Shown: in pieces, positions 8,741 to 18,622 of the stretch
How positions within the stretch are numbered: position 1 is the stretch's first letter
Layout: each line of letters begins with the position of its first letter
NCBI RefSeq assembly: GCF_024199925.1
Contig: NZ_JANADR010000001.1
Location: forward strand, 5,459,501-5,523,500
Direction: 5' to 3'
Origin: Bradyrhizobium sp. CCGUVB1N3
GTDB lineage: Bacteria > Pseudomonadota > Alphaproteobacteria > Rhizobiales > Xanthobacteraceae
DNA: 64,000 nucleotides
Notes under the pieces: model-generated
Database searches by the model: none
What the model was told of the DNA's origin: nothing
Seen by the model: only the letters and a program-made list of their open reading frames with translations
Program-made: the position numbers and the translations under genes

Positions 8741-9529
8741 TTACTCCGCCGTCCAGCCGCCGTCGATCGACAGATTGGTGCCGGTGATCTGCGCAGCATC
8801 GTCGCTGCACAGGAACAGCGCCAGCGCCGCCACCTGCTCGGAGGTGACGAACTCTTTCGTCGGCTGCGCGTCGAGCAGAACGTCGTTGATGACCTGCTCG
8901 CGCGTCAGATTGCGCGCCTTCATCGTGTCCGGAATCTGCTTCTCGACCAGCGGCGTCCAGACGTAGCCGGGGCTGATGCAGTTGCAGGTGATCTTGTTGG
9001 TCGCCACCTCGAGCGCCACGGTCTTGGTGAGGCCGGCGATGCCATGCTTGGCCGAGACGTAAGCCGACTTGAAGGGCGAGGCGACCAGCGAATGCGCCGA
9101 CGCCGTGTTGATGATGCGGCCCCAGCCGCGCTTCTTCATGCCAGGCACCGCGGCGCGGATGCCGTGGAAAGCAGAGGACAGGTTGATCGCGATGATCTGG
9201 TCCCATTTCTCGATCGGGAATTCCTCGATCGGCGAGACGAACTGGATGCCGGCATTGTTGACGAGGACGTCGACCGAGCCGAAGGACTTCTCGCCGAGCG
9301 CGATCATCCCGGCGATCTCGGCGGGCTTGGTCATGTCGGCGGGCGAGTAGATCGCCTTCACCTTGAAGTCGGCCTCGATCTTGGCACGCTCCTTCTCGAT
9401 ATCCTCGGGCGAGCCGAAGCCGTTGATGACGACGTTGGCGCCGGCCCCCGCAAAGGCACGCGCATAGGCGAGCCCGATGCCGCTGGTCGATCCGGTCACG
9501 ACGGCGTTCCTGCCTGACAAGCTACCCAT
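8741..9529 (-). CDS. bdhA: 3-hydroxybutyrate dehydrogenase
   Basis: A 262-residue SDR that interconverts 3-hydroxybutyrate and acetoacetate with NAD(H), in polyhydroxybutyrate/ketone-body metabolism. TGSTSGIG binds NAD, NNAG follows, and the active site is TASAHSLVASPFKSAYVSAK. The SPGYVWTPLVEKQIPD segment is characteristic of bacterial BDH. I start it at the ATG at 9529 because GGAG lies 8 bases upstream; a GTG at 9538 is also in frame. It begins 1 bp after the stop of the patatin gene, so the two are almost certainly co-transcribed and translationally coupled. Confidence 0.92.
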   Translation of the reverse strand: MGSLSGRNAVVTGSTSGIGLAYARAFAGAGANVVINGFGSPEDIEKERAKIEADFKVKAIYSPADMTKPAEIAGMIALGEKSFGSVDVLVNNAGIQFVSPIEEFPIEKWDQIIAINLSSAFHGIRAAVPGMKKRGWGRIINTASAHSLVASPFKSAYVSAKHGIAGLTKTVALEVATNKITCNCISPGYVWTPLVEKQIPDTMKARNLTREQVINDVLLDAQPTKEFVTSEQVAALALFLCSDDAAQITGTNLSIDGGWTAE

Positions 9530-9530
9530 A

Positions 9531-10712
9531 TCATTCACTCCTGGTTGAGGCCGGGGGCACGGGTACGTCCCCTGTGAGATCGTAAGTCACCATGGTCTCG
9601 CCGGATTGCGGCTTTTCGAGCCAATCCTTGTGGCGCATCGACAAGTGCACGTCGCGGACGCCGGCTTCCCAATGCTCGACCATGGCGACATGCGAGAAGT
9701 CGTAGTCCTTGGACGAGGACTCGTAGTTCTTGCTGCGGTAGATCAGGTGCACGACGGTCACGGTACTTTCGCGCGCCGCCTTGGCGAGGAATTCGACCGA
9801 GGGATCGTTCTTCAGATAATCCGGCAATTTGCTGATCAGGTCGCGCACGGCCCTGCGAGCATTGTGCAACTGCTTGTTCTTGTCGGTGTTCATCCGCGTG
9901 CGGCTGGAAAAGCGGATGTCCTTCTCGCGCTCGGCGGCCTCGAGCAGTGAGGTCGGCAAGTCGCCGCGCGCGCTGAACAGGTCCACCTGGAAGATCAGCA
10001 TGTCGCGCTCGAATTCGGCATCGAGCACGTAGTCGAGCGGCGTGTTCGAGGCGATGCCGCCGTCCCAGTAATGCTCACCGTCGATGATGACGGAGGGAAA
10101 GCCCGGCGGCAGCGCGCCAGAGGCCATGATGTGCTCGGGTCCGATCTTCTTGCCGAGCTTCTTGAACTCGTAGTTGTCGAAATACTTGAAGTTGCCCGAG
10201 GTGACGCCGACCGCGCCGATCGACAGGCGCGTCTTCAGATCGTTGATGCGGTCGAAATCGACCAGCCGCTCCAGTGTCCTCTTCAAGGGCGCGGTGTCGT
10301 AATAGCTCTCCGCCTCCGGATGACCCGGCGGCCAGAGTGGTGCGGGCGGGACCCGCGGGACGAAGAAGCCCGGCACGCCGAAGGTCGCGATCAATGCGGC
10401 GCTGGTGGAGTTGAACAGCTCGCGGCTGTGATCGCTCTTGCCGATCGGCTTCCAGGGCACGGGCGCCGACACCATCTCCCAGAATTCCTTGAGCCGCTTG
10501 ATGCGGGTCTGGCCCTCATTGCCGGCAATGATGGCGGCGTTGACCGCTCCGATCGAGATGCCGGCGACCCATTCCGGCTCGAAGCCGAAATGGCAGAGCG
10601 ACTGGTAAGCGCCTGCCTGATAGGAGCCGAGCGCGCCACCGCCCTGGAGCACCAGGACGCGCTGCGCATTGGCGGGAATTCTGTTCGATGCCGGGCCTTG
10701 ATGATCGGTCAT
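9531..10712 (-). CDS. Patatin-like phospholipase with DUF3734
   Basis: A roughly 393-residue patatin-family acyl hydrolase. The oxyanion motif is LQGGGALGSYQAG, the nucleophile elbow is GISIG and the catalytic Asp is in the DGG of YWDGGIASNTPL. The C-terminal 140 residues match the DUF3734 extension found in Bradyrhizobium and related genera. It is immediately upstream of bdhA and coupled to it, which suggests a role in polyhydroxybutyrate granule or lipid turnover. The start at 10712 is the first ATG before the conserved domain; a GTG at 10742 is an alternative. Confidence 0.9.
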   Translation of the reverse strand: MTDHQGPASNRIPANAQRVLVLQGGGALGSYQAGAYQSLCHFGFEPEWVAGISIGAVNAAIIAGNEGQTRIKRLKEFWEMVSAPVPWKPIGKSDHSRELFNSTSAALIATFGVPGFFVPRVPPAPLWPPGHPEAESYYDTAPLKRTLERLVDFDRINDLKTRLSIGAVGVTSGNFKYFDNYEFKKLGKKIGPEHIMASGALPPGFPSVIIDGEHYWDGGIASNTPLDYVLDAEFERDMLIFQVDLFSARGDLPTSLLEAAEREKDIRFSSRTRMNTDKNKQLHNARRAVRDLISKLPDYLKNDPSVEFLAKAARESTVTVVHLIYRSKNYESSSKDYDFSHVAMVEHWEAGVRDVHLSMRHKDWLEKPQSGETMVTYDLTGDVPVPPASTRSE

Positions 10713-10791
10713 GAGGGGATCAATGGACTGAGGGCGACCCACCGTGACCCCAGTTCACGGCTGCGTCAATGTTTTGGGGATCAAGACTGGC

Positions 10792-11295
10792 TTATCGGGG
10801 CTCGGTAGATGCCAGAATCATCGTCCAGAACACCTTGTATTTGGTGTTCGGAGCATAGCTCGCCGCTATGCCCAATTTTGTGACACCGCTCTTGAGCATG
10901 TTGGCACGGTGCGGAGGCGAGTCGCGCCAGCCGGAAAATGCTTCCGCCAGCGTATGATAGCCGGCCGAGATGTTCTCGACCGCGACGGTCGCCGGATAGC
11001 CGCCGGCGGCGAGCCGCTTGGCGAGCGGCGCGCGGACGTCGTGGTTCATCTTGTTGGCAGCCGCCATCGCCTGGGACTGGGATTCCGCCAGTCTCATCAG
11101 GTCGGGATCGATGATGACCGTGCCGAGGCTGTTGTTCTGGCGGTACTGCGAGATCATCACGGCGGCTGCCTGCGCATCGAGCCGCGCTCCTGATACGGCC
11201 ATGTCGGCATACATCGACGGCTGCTCGACCGGCGCTTCATTGCCCGCGCAGCCGGCGAGAAGCAAAGTGATGAGAATTGCGGCCGCAGCGCGCAT
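10792..11295 (-). CDS. CAP-domain (SCP/PR-1) lipoprotein
   Basis: A 167-residue predicted lipoprotein: MRAAAAILITLLLAGC ends in a clear lipobox with Cys16. The mature part is a CAP/SCP domain, with MNHDVRAPLAKRLAAGG and the conserved ENISAGYHTLAEAFSGW followed by SPPHRANML. Bacterial CAP proteins are exported, and their biochemical activities are mostly unknown. It is monocistronic, with the patatin operon downstream (leftward) on the same strand and a palindromic repeat upstream. Confidence 0.88.
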   Translation of the reverse strand: MRAAAAILITLLLAGCAGNEAPVEQPSMYADMAVSGARLDAQAAAVMISQYRQNNSLGTVIIDPDLMRLAESQSQAMAAANKMNHDVRAPLAKRLAAGGYPATVAVENISAGYHTLAEAFSGWRDSPPHRANMLKSGVTKLGIAASYAPNTKYKVFWTMILASTEPR

Positions 11296-11373
11296 GAATC
11301 AGGGCCCCCAAAAAGACGGGCCGTTGTTGCATACCAACCGTGGCTGAAAGGTGAATTTTGCGGAAAATGCTGC

Positions 11374-11468
11374 CGTCATTCCGGGGCGATGCGAAGCATC
11401 GAACCCGGAATCTCGAGATTGTGACGCGAGTTTCCGGGGGCGCGCTATCGCGCGCCCCCGGAATGACG
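11374..11468. repeat. Intergenic palindromic repeat (family C)
   Basis: The arms CGTCATTCCGGGG and CCCCGGAATGACG enclose a further GC-rich hairpin (GGGGGCGCGC and GCGCGCCCCC). It lies just beyond the 3' end of cysA and probably helps end the cysA-side transcript. It is a different sequence family from the repeats at 5923 and 8627. Confidence 0.8.
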
Positions 11469-11473
11469 ATGTT

Positions 11474-12508
11474 CTAGGCTGCAAAAATCCGATAACGGCG
11501 GAGCTCCAGGCCAACCCTGTCGCCGGCGCGCAACTCCTTGTCGCGGGGCGCGTCAATCTCGATGGTTTCGCCGCTGAACAGCGCGACTTCCGCCCGCTGG
11601 ACGGGTCCGAAGTTCCGCACATGCTGCACGGCGCCCTCGAAGGCGCCACTGCCGGGCGGACCGACCAGCATGTCATGTCGCCGTACGAACAGCCGTGACG
11701 CGCCAGACGTGAGCCCGTCGGCTGCGAGCCCGAGCGGCCGATCGCCAAGCCGGACCACGCCATCGGCAACCTGAACCGGCAGCTCGATGGATTCGCCGAT
11801 GAAGCCGTGCACGAAGGCGGTCGCCGGGCTCTCATAGACATCAGCGGGCGAGCCGATCTGCTCGATCTTGCCCTTGTCCATCACCACGACCCGGTTGGCG
11901 ACTTCGAGTGCCTCCTCCTGATCGTGCGTGACGAAGATCGAGGTGACGTTGATCTCGTGATGCAACGAGCGCAGCCATTTGCGCAGCTCCTTGCGTACCT
12001 TCGCATCCAGCGCACCGAAGGGCTCGTCGAGCAACAGGATCCGCGGCTCGATCGCGAGCGCGCGCGCCAGCGCGATGCGCTGGCGCTGGCCGCCGGAAAG
12101 CTGGCTTGGATAGCGGTCGGCGAGCCAGTCGAGCTGCACGAGATCGAGCAACTCCTTTACGCGCGCGCGGATGGCGGACTCGTCCTTCCGGACCGCGCGC
12201 GGCTGCACGCGCAGGCCGAAGGCGACGTTCTCGAACACCGTCATGTGGCGAAACAGTGCGTAGTGCTGGAACACGAAACCGACATTCCGTTCGCGTGCGC
12301 CCTGCTCCAGCGCATCCTCGCCGTTGAAGGCAAGCTCGCCGGAATCGGGCCAGTCGAGGCCGGCGATGATCCGTAGCAACGTCGTCTTGCCGGAGCCGGA
12401 CGGACCGAGCAGTGCCAGCAGCTCGCCATTGTCGACCTTGAGGTCGACGCCGTCGAGCGCAGCAAAGCGGCCGAACTTCTTGACCAGATTCTTGACTTCA
12501 ATGGTCAC
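11474..12508 (-). CDS. cysA: Sulfate/thiosulfate ABC transporter ATPase
   Basis: A 344-residue ATPase energising sulfate import. Walker A is GPSGSGKTT, the signature is [15 protein letters not shown] and Walker B is [12 protein letters not shown], with the switch His in [14 protein letters not shown]. The C-terminal 100 residues form the regulatory TOBE-like domain seen in CysA. Its start overlaps the end of cysW by 11 bp. It is the last gene of the sbp-cysT-cysW-cysA transport unit. Confidence 0.95.
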   Translation of the reverse strand: MTIEVKNLVKKFGRFAALDGVDLKVDNGELLALLGPSGSGKTTLLRIIAGLDWPDSGELAFNGEDALEQGARERNVGFVFQHYALFRHMTVFENVAFGLRVQPRAVRKDESAIRARVKELLDLVQLDWLADRYPSQLSGGQRQRIALARALAIEPRILLLDEPFGALDAKVRKELRKWLRSLHHEINVTSIFVTHDQEEALEVANRVVVMDKGKIEQIGSPADVYESPATAFVHGFIGESIELPVQVADGVVRLGDRPLGLAADGLTSGASRLFVRRHDMLVGPPGSGAFEGAVQHVRNFGPVQRAEVALFSGETIEIDAPRDKELRAGDRVGLELRRYRIFAA

Positions 12509-13409
12509 GGGCGTCGTGTCCTTCGTCCAGATGACGTTCGAGAATGGTCTTTGCGATCAGCGTGATCAGCGCCAGCATCGCGAGCAGCGAGGCGATCGCA
12601 AACGCGGCGACGAACTGGTATTCGTTGTAGAGAATTTCGACCAGCAGCGGCATGGTGTTGGTTTCGCCGCGGATATGGCCGGACACGACGGAGACCGCGC
12701 CGAACTCACCCATCGCGCGCGCGTTGCAAAGCAGGACGCCGTAAAGCACGCCCCATTTGATATTGGGCAAGGTCACACGGAAAAACGTTTGCAGGCCCGA
12801 GGCGCCGAGCGAGATCGCGGCCTCCTCCTCCTGCGTGCCCTGCTCCTGCATCAGCGGGATCAGCGCACGCGCCACAAAGGGGAAGGTCACGAATGTGGTC
12901 GCAAGGGCAATACCAGGCACCGCGAACAGGATCTGGATGTCGTGGTCACGCAGCCAGCCACCGAAATAGCCCTGCGCGCCGAACAGCAGCACGAAGACGA
13001 GACCCGAGATCACGGGGCTCACCGAGAACGGCAGGTCGATCATTGTGATCAGGAATGTCTTGCCCTTGAACTCGAACTTGGCGATCGCCCAGGCCGCGAC
13101 AAGACCGAACACGAGATTGAGGCCGACCGAGATCGCCGCCACCAGCAGCGTCAGCCGGATCGCAGCCAGCGCCTCCGGCTCCGACAGCGCCGCGAGGTAG
13201 GCCATGATGCCTTTGGAGAAGGCCTGCGCGAACACCACGACCAGTGGCAGCACGACGAAGACGGTGAGGAAGAGGATCGCGACGGAGATGATCGCGATCC
13301 GCACCGCCCTCGGTTCGGTACGAAGGTTTTCGCGCGCGGCGATCGCATGCAAGCGCGCCTTCGTGTCGGGCGTGGAGAGCGAAACCGAATCGGCGATCTG
13401 CATCGTCAT
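12498..13409 (-). CDS. cysW: Sulfate ABC transporter permease CysW
   Basis: A 303-residue inner-membrane permease with six hydrophobic segments. The EAA loop that docks to CysA is [40 protein letters not shown] and [14 protein letters not shown] are characteristic of CysW. The start at 13409 (ATGACGATG) follows the cysT stop by 10 bp; open frame further upstream overlaps cysT and is not CysW-like. The 40-residue N-terminal tail ([20 protein letters not shown]) is usual for rhizobial CysW. Confidence 0.95.
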   Translation of the reverse strand: MTMQIADSVSLSTPDTKARLHAIAARENLRTEPRAVRIAIISVAILFLTVFVVLPLVVVFAQAFSKGIMAYLAALSEPEALAAIRLTLLVAAISVGLNLVFGLVAAWAIAKFEFKGKTFLITMIDLPFSVSPVISGLVFVLLFGAQGYFGGWLRDHDIQILFAVPGIALATTFVTFPFVARALIPLMQEQGTQEEEAAISLGASGLQTFFRVTLPNIKWGVLYGVLLCNARAMGEFGAVSVVSGHIRGETNTMPLLVEILYNEYQFVAAFAIASLLAMLALITLIAKTILERHLDEGHDARDH

Positions 13410-13419
13410 CGTACCAGCC

Positions 13420-14256
13420 TCACTGCACCGGAATCCGGTTCTGCGCCCAGCGCTGCAACCGGTTGACCGCGAAAATGATGACAAAGGACACGACGAGCAT
13501 GACGACCGCGATCGCGGTCGCGTCGGCATAACGGAACTCTGAGAGCCGGATCACGATCAAAAGCGGCGCGATCTCGGACACGTTGGGCAGGTTGCCGGCG
13601 ATGAAAATTACCGAGCCGTATTCGCCGACCGCGCGCGCGAAGGCGAGCGCAAGACCCGTCAGCAGCGCCGGCCCAAGCGAGGGCAGGATCACGCGGATGA
13701 TGGTCTGCCAGCGGCTGGCCCCCAGACTGCCCGCGGCCTCCTCGATCTCGGGATCGAGGTCTTGCAGCACCGGCTGCACGGTGCGCACCACGAAGGGGAT
13801 GCCGATGAAGATCATGGCGATGAAGATGCCGAGCGGCGTGAACGCCACCTTGATGCCGAGGGCCGCGAGCGGCGCACCCAGCCAGCCCTTCTCGGCAAAC
13901 AGCGAGGTCAGCGCAACGCCGGCGACCGCGGTCGGCAGCGCAAAGGGCACGTCGACGATGGCATCGAACAACCGCCGGCCGGGAAAACGGTAGCGCACCA
14001 GCGCCCAGACGATGATGCTGCCCATGACCAGATTGACGCAGGCCGCCGCGAAGGCGAGTCCGAAGGACACGCGCAAGGCGTTCAGCGTCCGGCGGCTGGA
14101 AACAATGGCCCAGAACTGCTCGGGGCTGAGCTCGAGCGTGCGCAGGAAGAGGCCTGCGAGCGGAATCAGGATGATGATCGACAGCCAGGACAGCGTCAGT
14201 CCCATCGTGAGACCGAAGCCCGGCAGTGTTCGTCGTCGTGCTGCGATTGCGCTCAC
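13420..14256 (-). CDS. cysT: Sulfate ABC transporter permease CysT (CysU)
   Basis: A 278-residue membrane permease paired with CysW. It shows six hydrophobic segments, the EAA loop [20 protein letters not shown], and the family segment [20 protein letters not shown] followed by [13 protein letters not shown]. It starts 38 bp after the end of the binding-protein gene and is followed closely by cysW, so it belongs to the same operon. Confidence 0.95.
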   Translation of the reverse strand: MSAIAARRRTLPGFGLTMGLTLSWLSIIILIPLAGLFLRTLELSPEQFWAIVSSRRTLNALRVSFGLAFAAACVNLVMGSIIVWALVRYRFPGRRLFDAIVDVPFALPTAVAGVALTSLFAEKGWLGAPLAALGIKVAFTPLGIFIAMIFIGIPFVVRTVQPVLQDLDPEIEEAAGSLGASRWQTIIRVILPSLGPALLTGLALAFARAVGEYGSVIFIAGNLPNVSEIAPLLIVIRLSEFRYADATAIAVVMLVVSFVIIFAVNRLQRWAQNRIPVQ

Positions 14257-14294
14257 CAGGCCCCCTGCTTAAGCCCACCTACGACAGCGCCCGA

Positions 14295-15284
14295 TCAGTT
14301 CTTGTAGATCTGATCGAAGACGCCGCCGTCGGCAAAATGTTCCTTCTGCGCCTTGGTCCACCCGCCAAAAACGTCGTCGATCGTGAACAGTTCGACCTTT
14401 GCGAAGGCGTTCTCGTATTTCTTCGCGACTTCGGAATCGCGCGGACGATAGAAATTGCGGGCGGCGATTTCCTGACCTTCCTTGGTGTACCAATATTGCA
14501 GGTAGGCATCGGCGGCGTTACGCGTGCCCTTCTTGTCGGCCACCTTGTCGACGATCGTGACCGGCGGCTCGGCGAGAATCGAGAGCGGCGGCGCCACGAT
14601 CTCGAACTTCTCGGGGCCGAATTCCTTCAGGGCCAGGTACGCCTCGTTCTCCCAGGCGAGCAGCACATCACCTACGCCGCGCTCGACGAAGGTCACGGTC
14701 GAGCCGCGGGCGCCGGTGTCGAGGACAGGCACGTTTTGATAGAGATTTGCGATGAACTGCTTCGTCTTCTCGACGGAGCCGAACTTCTTCTGCGCATAGC
14801 CCCAGGCTGCCAGATAGTTCCAGCGCGCGCCGCCCGAGGTCTTCGGGTTCGGCGTGATGACCGCGACGCCCGGCTTGACCAGGTCGTCCCAGTCCTTGAT
14901 GCCTTTGGGATTGCCCTTGCGCACCAGGAACACGATGGTCGAGGTGTAGGGCGAAGAATTCTGCGGCAGGCGCTTCTGCCAATCGGCCGCAGTGAGCCCC
15001 TTGGCCGCGATCGCATCAATGTCATAGGCGAGCGCGAGCGTCACCACGTCGGCCTGCAACCCGTCGATCACGGCGCGCGCCTGCGATCCACTGCCGCCAT
15101 GCGACTGCTTGATCTCGACGCTCTTGCCGGTCTCCTTCTGATAGGCGTTCGCAAACGCCTTGTTGAATTCGACATAGAGTTCACGCGTCGGATCGTACGA
15201 CACGTTCAAGAGGTTGATGTCAGCGGCGAGAGCCGAGCTTGCCCAGAGGAGGCCTGCCGCGAGCGGAACGATACGGCGGATCAT
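14295..15284 (-). CDS. sbp: Periplasmic sulfate-binding protein
   Basis: A 329-residue precursor with signal peptide [20 protein letters not shown]. Conserved sulfate-binding segments include [15 protein letters not shown], the [15 protein letters not shown] loop, and [19 protein letters not shown]. It delivers sulfate (possibly thiosulfate) to CysTWA. Three in-frame ATGs occur at 15296, 15290 and 15284. I chose 15284 because GGAG lies about 8 bases upstream and the signal peptide then begins directly. It is separated from cysH by about 125 bp, so a separate promoter may lie there. Confidence 0.93.
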   Translation of the reverse strand: MIRRIVPLAAGLLWASSALAADINLLNVSYDPTRELYVEFNKAFANAYQKETGKSVEIKQSHGGSGSQARAVIDGLQADVVTLALAYDIDAIAAKGLTAADWQKRLPQNSSPYTSTIVFLVRKGNPKGIKDWDDLVKPGVAVITPNPKTSGGARWNYLAAWGYAQKKFGSVEKTKQFIANLYQNVPVLDTGARGSTVTFVERGVGDVLLAWENEAYLALKEFGPEKFEIVAPPLSILAEPPVTIVDKVADKKGTRNAADAYLQYWYTKEGQEIAARNFYRPRDSEVAKKYENAFAKVELFTIDDVFGGWTKAQKEHFADGGVFDQIYKN

Positions 15285-15408
15285 GTCCATCTCCATTGAC
15301 CTCGACGACGTCGCTGTCGCCGATGGCATGCAGGCATAACTCGGGTCGAAACGGCCTTAAGTCAACGAAACCGGATTTTCTTGTTTGCGGCGACGTAGCG
15401 CGGCTGTG

Positions 15409-16140
15409 CTACGAAACCTTCATCGTGTGGATGCCGCATTCTGTCTTGGCGCGACCGCGCCAGCGACCGGCCCGCGCATCCTCGCCTTCGACCGTGCGAC
15501 TGGTGCAAGGCATACACCCGACCGACAGGAAGCCGGACGCGACAAGCGGATGCTGCGGCAATTTGGCGCGCGCGTAGATCGCCTCGATGTCCTCTCGCGA
15601 GACGTTGGCGAACGGATTGAATTTCAGCCGCGCGCCGTCATCCTCGACGACTGGAATCTCGGCGCGCACGCCGCCCTGAAAACGCTTGCGGCCGTTGATC
15701 CATGCTGCAAACGGTTTTAGCGCCCGCGCCAGCGGCTCGACTTTGCGGATGCGGCAGCAGGCGTCGGGATTGGAGAACCAGAGATCGCGGTCGGGATCCT
15801 CACGCGTCAACGTCTCCTCCAGAGGCGAGATCGAGCGCACATCCGTCAGGCCGAGCGTTGCGATCAGCGTGTCGCGATAGGCGAGCGTCTCCTCGAACAG
15901 CCAGCCGGTATCGAGGAAGACCACCGGGATCGCCGGATCGACGTCGGCCACCACCTTCAGCAGCGCGGCCGACTCCGTGCCGAACGACGACACGACCGCC
16001 AATTGTTCGCGTCCGACGACCTTCAACGCCGCAGCAACGACCTCCCCGGGCGAGGCGTCGCGCAACGCGTGATCGAGTTCCTCGACGGACGGCAGCGCCG
16101 GCGCGGATGACGATGGTCCCTGCGACGCGATTGTGTTCAC
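15409..16140 (-). CDS. cysH: Adenylylsulfate-type reductase CysH ([4Fe-4S])
   Basis: A 243-residue thioredoxin/glutathione-dependent reductase converting activated sulfate to sulfite. The PP-loop is VVSSFGTESAALL. Two cysteine pairs, in DACCRIRKVEPL and GCMPCT, are the ligands of a [4Fe-4S] cluster, a hallmark of APS reductases and absent from enteric PAPS reductases. The C-terminal tail ECGIHTMKVS carries the catalytic Cys. The start overlaps the DUF934 gene by 4 bp (ATGA), so they are coupled. The cluster also encodes APS kinase (cysNC), so PAPS may be made for sulfation rather than for reduction. Confidence 0.95.
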   Translation of the reverse strand: MNTIASQGPSSSAPALPSVEELDHALRDASPGEVVAAALKVVGREQLAVVSSFGTESAALLKVVADVDPAIPVVFLDTGWLFEETLAYRDTLIATLGLTDVRSISPLEETLTREDPDRDLWFSNPDACCRIRKVEPLARALKPFAAWINGRKRFQGGVRAEIPVVEDDGARLKFNPFANVSREDIEAIYARAKLPQHPLVASGFLSVGCMPCTSRTVEGEDARAGRWRGRAKTECGIHTMKVS

Positions 16141-16652
16141 GTGCCGACACCTTCCGAATGGCGCAGTTGCATGCGCCGGTGGAGCGCCGTGATGCGGCCA
16201 TCGCCGGTCGGCTGGTAGAACACCGAATAGCGCTTCACGGTCTGTGTAAAGGCTTCCGCATCGGCCTGCTTCTTGACCTCGAAGCTGTCAAAGCCGGCGC
16301 GCAGCATGAACACGAACTGGTCGCGCAGCACCTGTCCGGTCGCACGCAGCTCGCCGCGATAGTCGTGGCGCTCACGCAGCAGCCGCGACTGGCTGTAGGC
16401 GCGGCCGTCGCGGAAAGTCGGGAACACCAGCGCGACCGCGGCCAGCTTGCCGAGATACGGCACCAGCGCGTCGATGTCGCGGTTGTTCGGCCAGATCACG
16501 CCGAACTTGCCGGGACGCGCGAGAAGCGCGTCCGCATCCTTCAGGAAGCGATCGCCTGGCACGAGGACATCGCCAGCGGCCGGCAGCGGCGCATCGACGT
16601 CGAGCTTGACGAAACTATCTTCGACGATCTTTCCGCCCTTAACGAGTGGCAT
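16137..16652 (-). CDS. DUF934 protein of the sulfite-reduction operon
   Basis: A 171-residue DUF934 protein, typically found between cysI and cysH in alphaproteobacteria. Recognisable segments are GVIWPNNRDIDALVPYLGKL, then VALVFPTFRDGRAYSQSRLL and LRATGQVLRDQFVFMLRAGF. The biochemical role is unknown; location suggests help to sulfite or APS reduction. The ATG at 16652 (MPLVKGGKI) is the likely start and overlaps the 3' end of cysI; a start at 16682 would overlap further. Confidence 0.9.
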   Translation of the reverse strand: MPLVKGGKIVEDSFVKLDVDAPLPAAGDVLVPGDRFLKDADALLARPGKFGVIWPNNRDIDALVPYLGKLAAVALVFPTFRDGRAYSQSRLLRERHDYRGELRATGQVLRDQFVFMLRAGFDSFEVKKQADAEAFTQTVKRYSVFYQPTGDGRITALHRRMQLRHSEGVGT

Positions 16653-18294
16653 AAACCCGCTCCTTGAATGGTTCGACGCCAAGGCGCTTCACCGTATCGA
16701 TAAAGAGTTCTTCCGGTCGCTCGCGCAGCGCCAGATAGGCCTCGACGACATCCTCGATCACGTCACCAACCTCGTCGAACTTCACGCCAGGCCCGATCAG
16801 AGACCCAAGCGCGGCGCTCTCGTCGGCGCGGCCGCCGATGGTGATCTGGTAGACCTCCTCGCCGTTCTTCTCGACGCCGAGAATGCCGATATGGCCGACG
16901 TGGTGATGGCCGCAGGCATTGATGCAGCCGGAGATGTTGATGTGGAGCCGGCCGATCAAATTGGCAAGCTCGTGGTTGGCAAAGCGCCGCGTCAACTCCT
17001 GCGCGATCGGGATCGAGCGCGCATTCGCCAGCGAGCAATAGTCGAGACCCGGACAGGCGATGATGTCGGTGATCAGGTTGACGTTGGGCGTGGCGAGCCC
17101 GAGCTTGTCGAGCGCCTTCCACAGGGCCGGCAGATCGCGCTTGGCGACATGCGGCAGCGCCAGGTTCTGCTCATGGCCGACGCGGATCTCGCCGAACGAG
17201 TATTTCTCGGCAAGATCGGCGAGCGCGTCCATCTGCTCGGCCGTGGCATCGCCCGGAGGCCCGCCGGTCGGCTTCAGCGAGATCGTGACGATCGAATAGC
17301 CCTGGACCTTGTGCGGCGCCACCGAGTTCTTCCGCCACGCCTCGAACTCCGGATCGGCCGCGGCCTGGCGAAGCTCGTCCGGCATATGCGGCAGCTTCTC
17401 GTAAGCCGGATAGGTGAAGCGCGAGCGAATGTCCTCGATCACGCTGTCGTCGATCTGAAGCGAGGAGTTGCGGATGTGCTGCCACTCGTCCTCGACCTCG
17501 CGCGAAAACTTCTCGATGCCGAGCTCGTGCACGAGGATCTTGATGCGCGCCTTGTAGATGTTGTCGCGGCGGCCGTACTGGTTGTAGACGCGCAGGATCG
17601 CCTCGACATAGCTCAGGATGTCGCGGCCATGCACGAAATGCTTGATGGTCTTGGCGATGAACGGCGTGCGGCCGAGCCCGCCGCCGACCAGCACCTCGAA
17701 TCCGGTCTCGCCCTTCTCGTTCTTGACGAGGCGCAGGCCGATGTCGTGGATCTTGATCGCGGCGCGGTCGTGATCGGACGCGGTGATCGCGATCTTGAAC
17801 TTGCGCGGCAAGAACGAGAACTCCGGATGCAGCGTGGTGTGCTGGCGGAGCAGCTCCGACCAGATCCGCGGATCCTCGATCTCGCCAGGCGCGACGCCGG
17901 CCCACTGGTCCGATGTGACGTTGCGCATGTTGTTGCCGGAGGTCTGCATCGCGTGGATGCCGACTTCGGCGAGATCGGCGAGCGCATCCGGCAGCTCGGC
18001 GAGCTTGATCCAGTTGAACTGGATGTTCTGCCGCGTGGTGAAGTGGCCATAGCCGCGGTCGTAGCGGCGCGCGATATGCGCAAGCCGGCGCAACTGTTCC
18101 GAGGACAGCGTCCCGTAGGGGATCGCGACGCGGAACATGTAGGCGTGCAGCTGCAGATAGACGCCGTTCTGCAGGCGCAGGATCTTGAATTCGTCCTCGG
18201 TGAGCTCGCCCGAGAGGCGGCGCTTCACCTGGTCGCGGAATTCCGAGACCCGCTCGTTGACCAGCGTGCGGTCGATTTCGTCGTAAGCGTACAT
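16639..18294 (-). CDS. cysI: Sulfite (or nitrite) reductase hemoprotein CysI
   Basis: A 551-residue siroheme/[4Fe-4S] reductase that makes sulfide from sulfite with six electrons. The cluster ligands are in CPGLDYCSLANARS and GCINACGHHHVGHIG. No CysJ flavoprotein is encoded nearby, so the electron donor is probably ferredoxin, as in other rhizobia. Siroheme comes from CysG at the head of the operon. Gene order cysG, DUF2849, cysI, DUF934, cysH strongly supports assimilatory sulfite reduction rather than nitrite reduction. Confidence 0.94.
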   Translation of the reverse strand: MYAYDEIDRTLVNERVSEFRDQVKRRLSGELTEDEFKILRLQNGVYLQLHAYMFRVAIPYGTLSSEQLRRLAHIARRYDRGYGHFTTRQNIQFNWIKLAELPDALADLAEVGIHAMQTSGNNMRNVTSDQWAGVAPGEIEDPRIWSELLRQHTTLHPEFSFLPRKFKIAITASDHDRAAIKIHDIGLRLVKNEKGETGFEVLVGGGLGRTPFIAKTIKHFVHGRDILSYVEAILRVYNQYGRRDNIYKARIKILVHELGIEKFSREVEDEWQHIRNSSLQIDDSVIEDIRSRFTYPAYEKLPHMPDELRQAAADPEFEAWRKNSVAPHKVQGYSIVTISLKPTGGPPGDATAEQMDALADLAEKYSFGEIRVGHEQNLALPHVAKRDLPALWKALDKLGLATPNVNLITDIIACPGLDYCSLANARSIPIAQELTRRFANHELANLIGRLHINISGCINACGHHHVGHIGILGVEKNGEEVYQITIGGRADESAALGSLIGPGVKFDEVGDVIEDVVEAYLALRERPEELFIDTVKRLGVEPFKERVYATR

Positions 18295-18304
18295 CGAGAG
18301 TGCC

Positions 18305-18622
18305 TTAAACCTGGGCCTGCGATCCGATGGTCACACCGGTGCGGCGGATCTGCTCGCGCAGATTTCCGGGGAGGATCTTGCCGTCCTCTCCGACCTGCAC
18401 AGGTGCGATATAGGCGCCGACTGCGCCGACGTCATCAGCCACCGACTCTGCAAGCAACGCCTTGGCCTCATCAGAGTTGCGGACGATCGCGGCATCCGAC
18501 AAGTCCGCGGACCAGCCCTGGGCGGCGGTACGATAGACCACGATGCCATCCCACGTGCGGTTGGCAGTCACGACCGAGGGGCCGGCGATCTTGATTTTCT
18601 TTTGTTCAAGCGGAGAGGTCAT
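18305..18622 (-). CDS. DUF2849 protein of the sulfite-reduction operon
   Basis: A 105-residue DUF2849 protein (MTSPLEQKKIKIAGPSVVTA start). The family is small, found almost only in alphaproteobacteria and placed next to cysI. Its start overlaps the cysG stop by 4 bp and it ends 10 bp before cysI, so it is embedded in the operon. No catalytic motif is evident. Confidence 0.9.
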   Translation of the reverse strand: MTSPLEQKKIKIAGPSVVTANRTWDGIVVYRTAAQGWSADLSDAAIVRNSDEAKALLAESVADDVGAVGAYIAPVQVGEDGKILPGNLREQIRRTGVTIGSQAQV

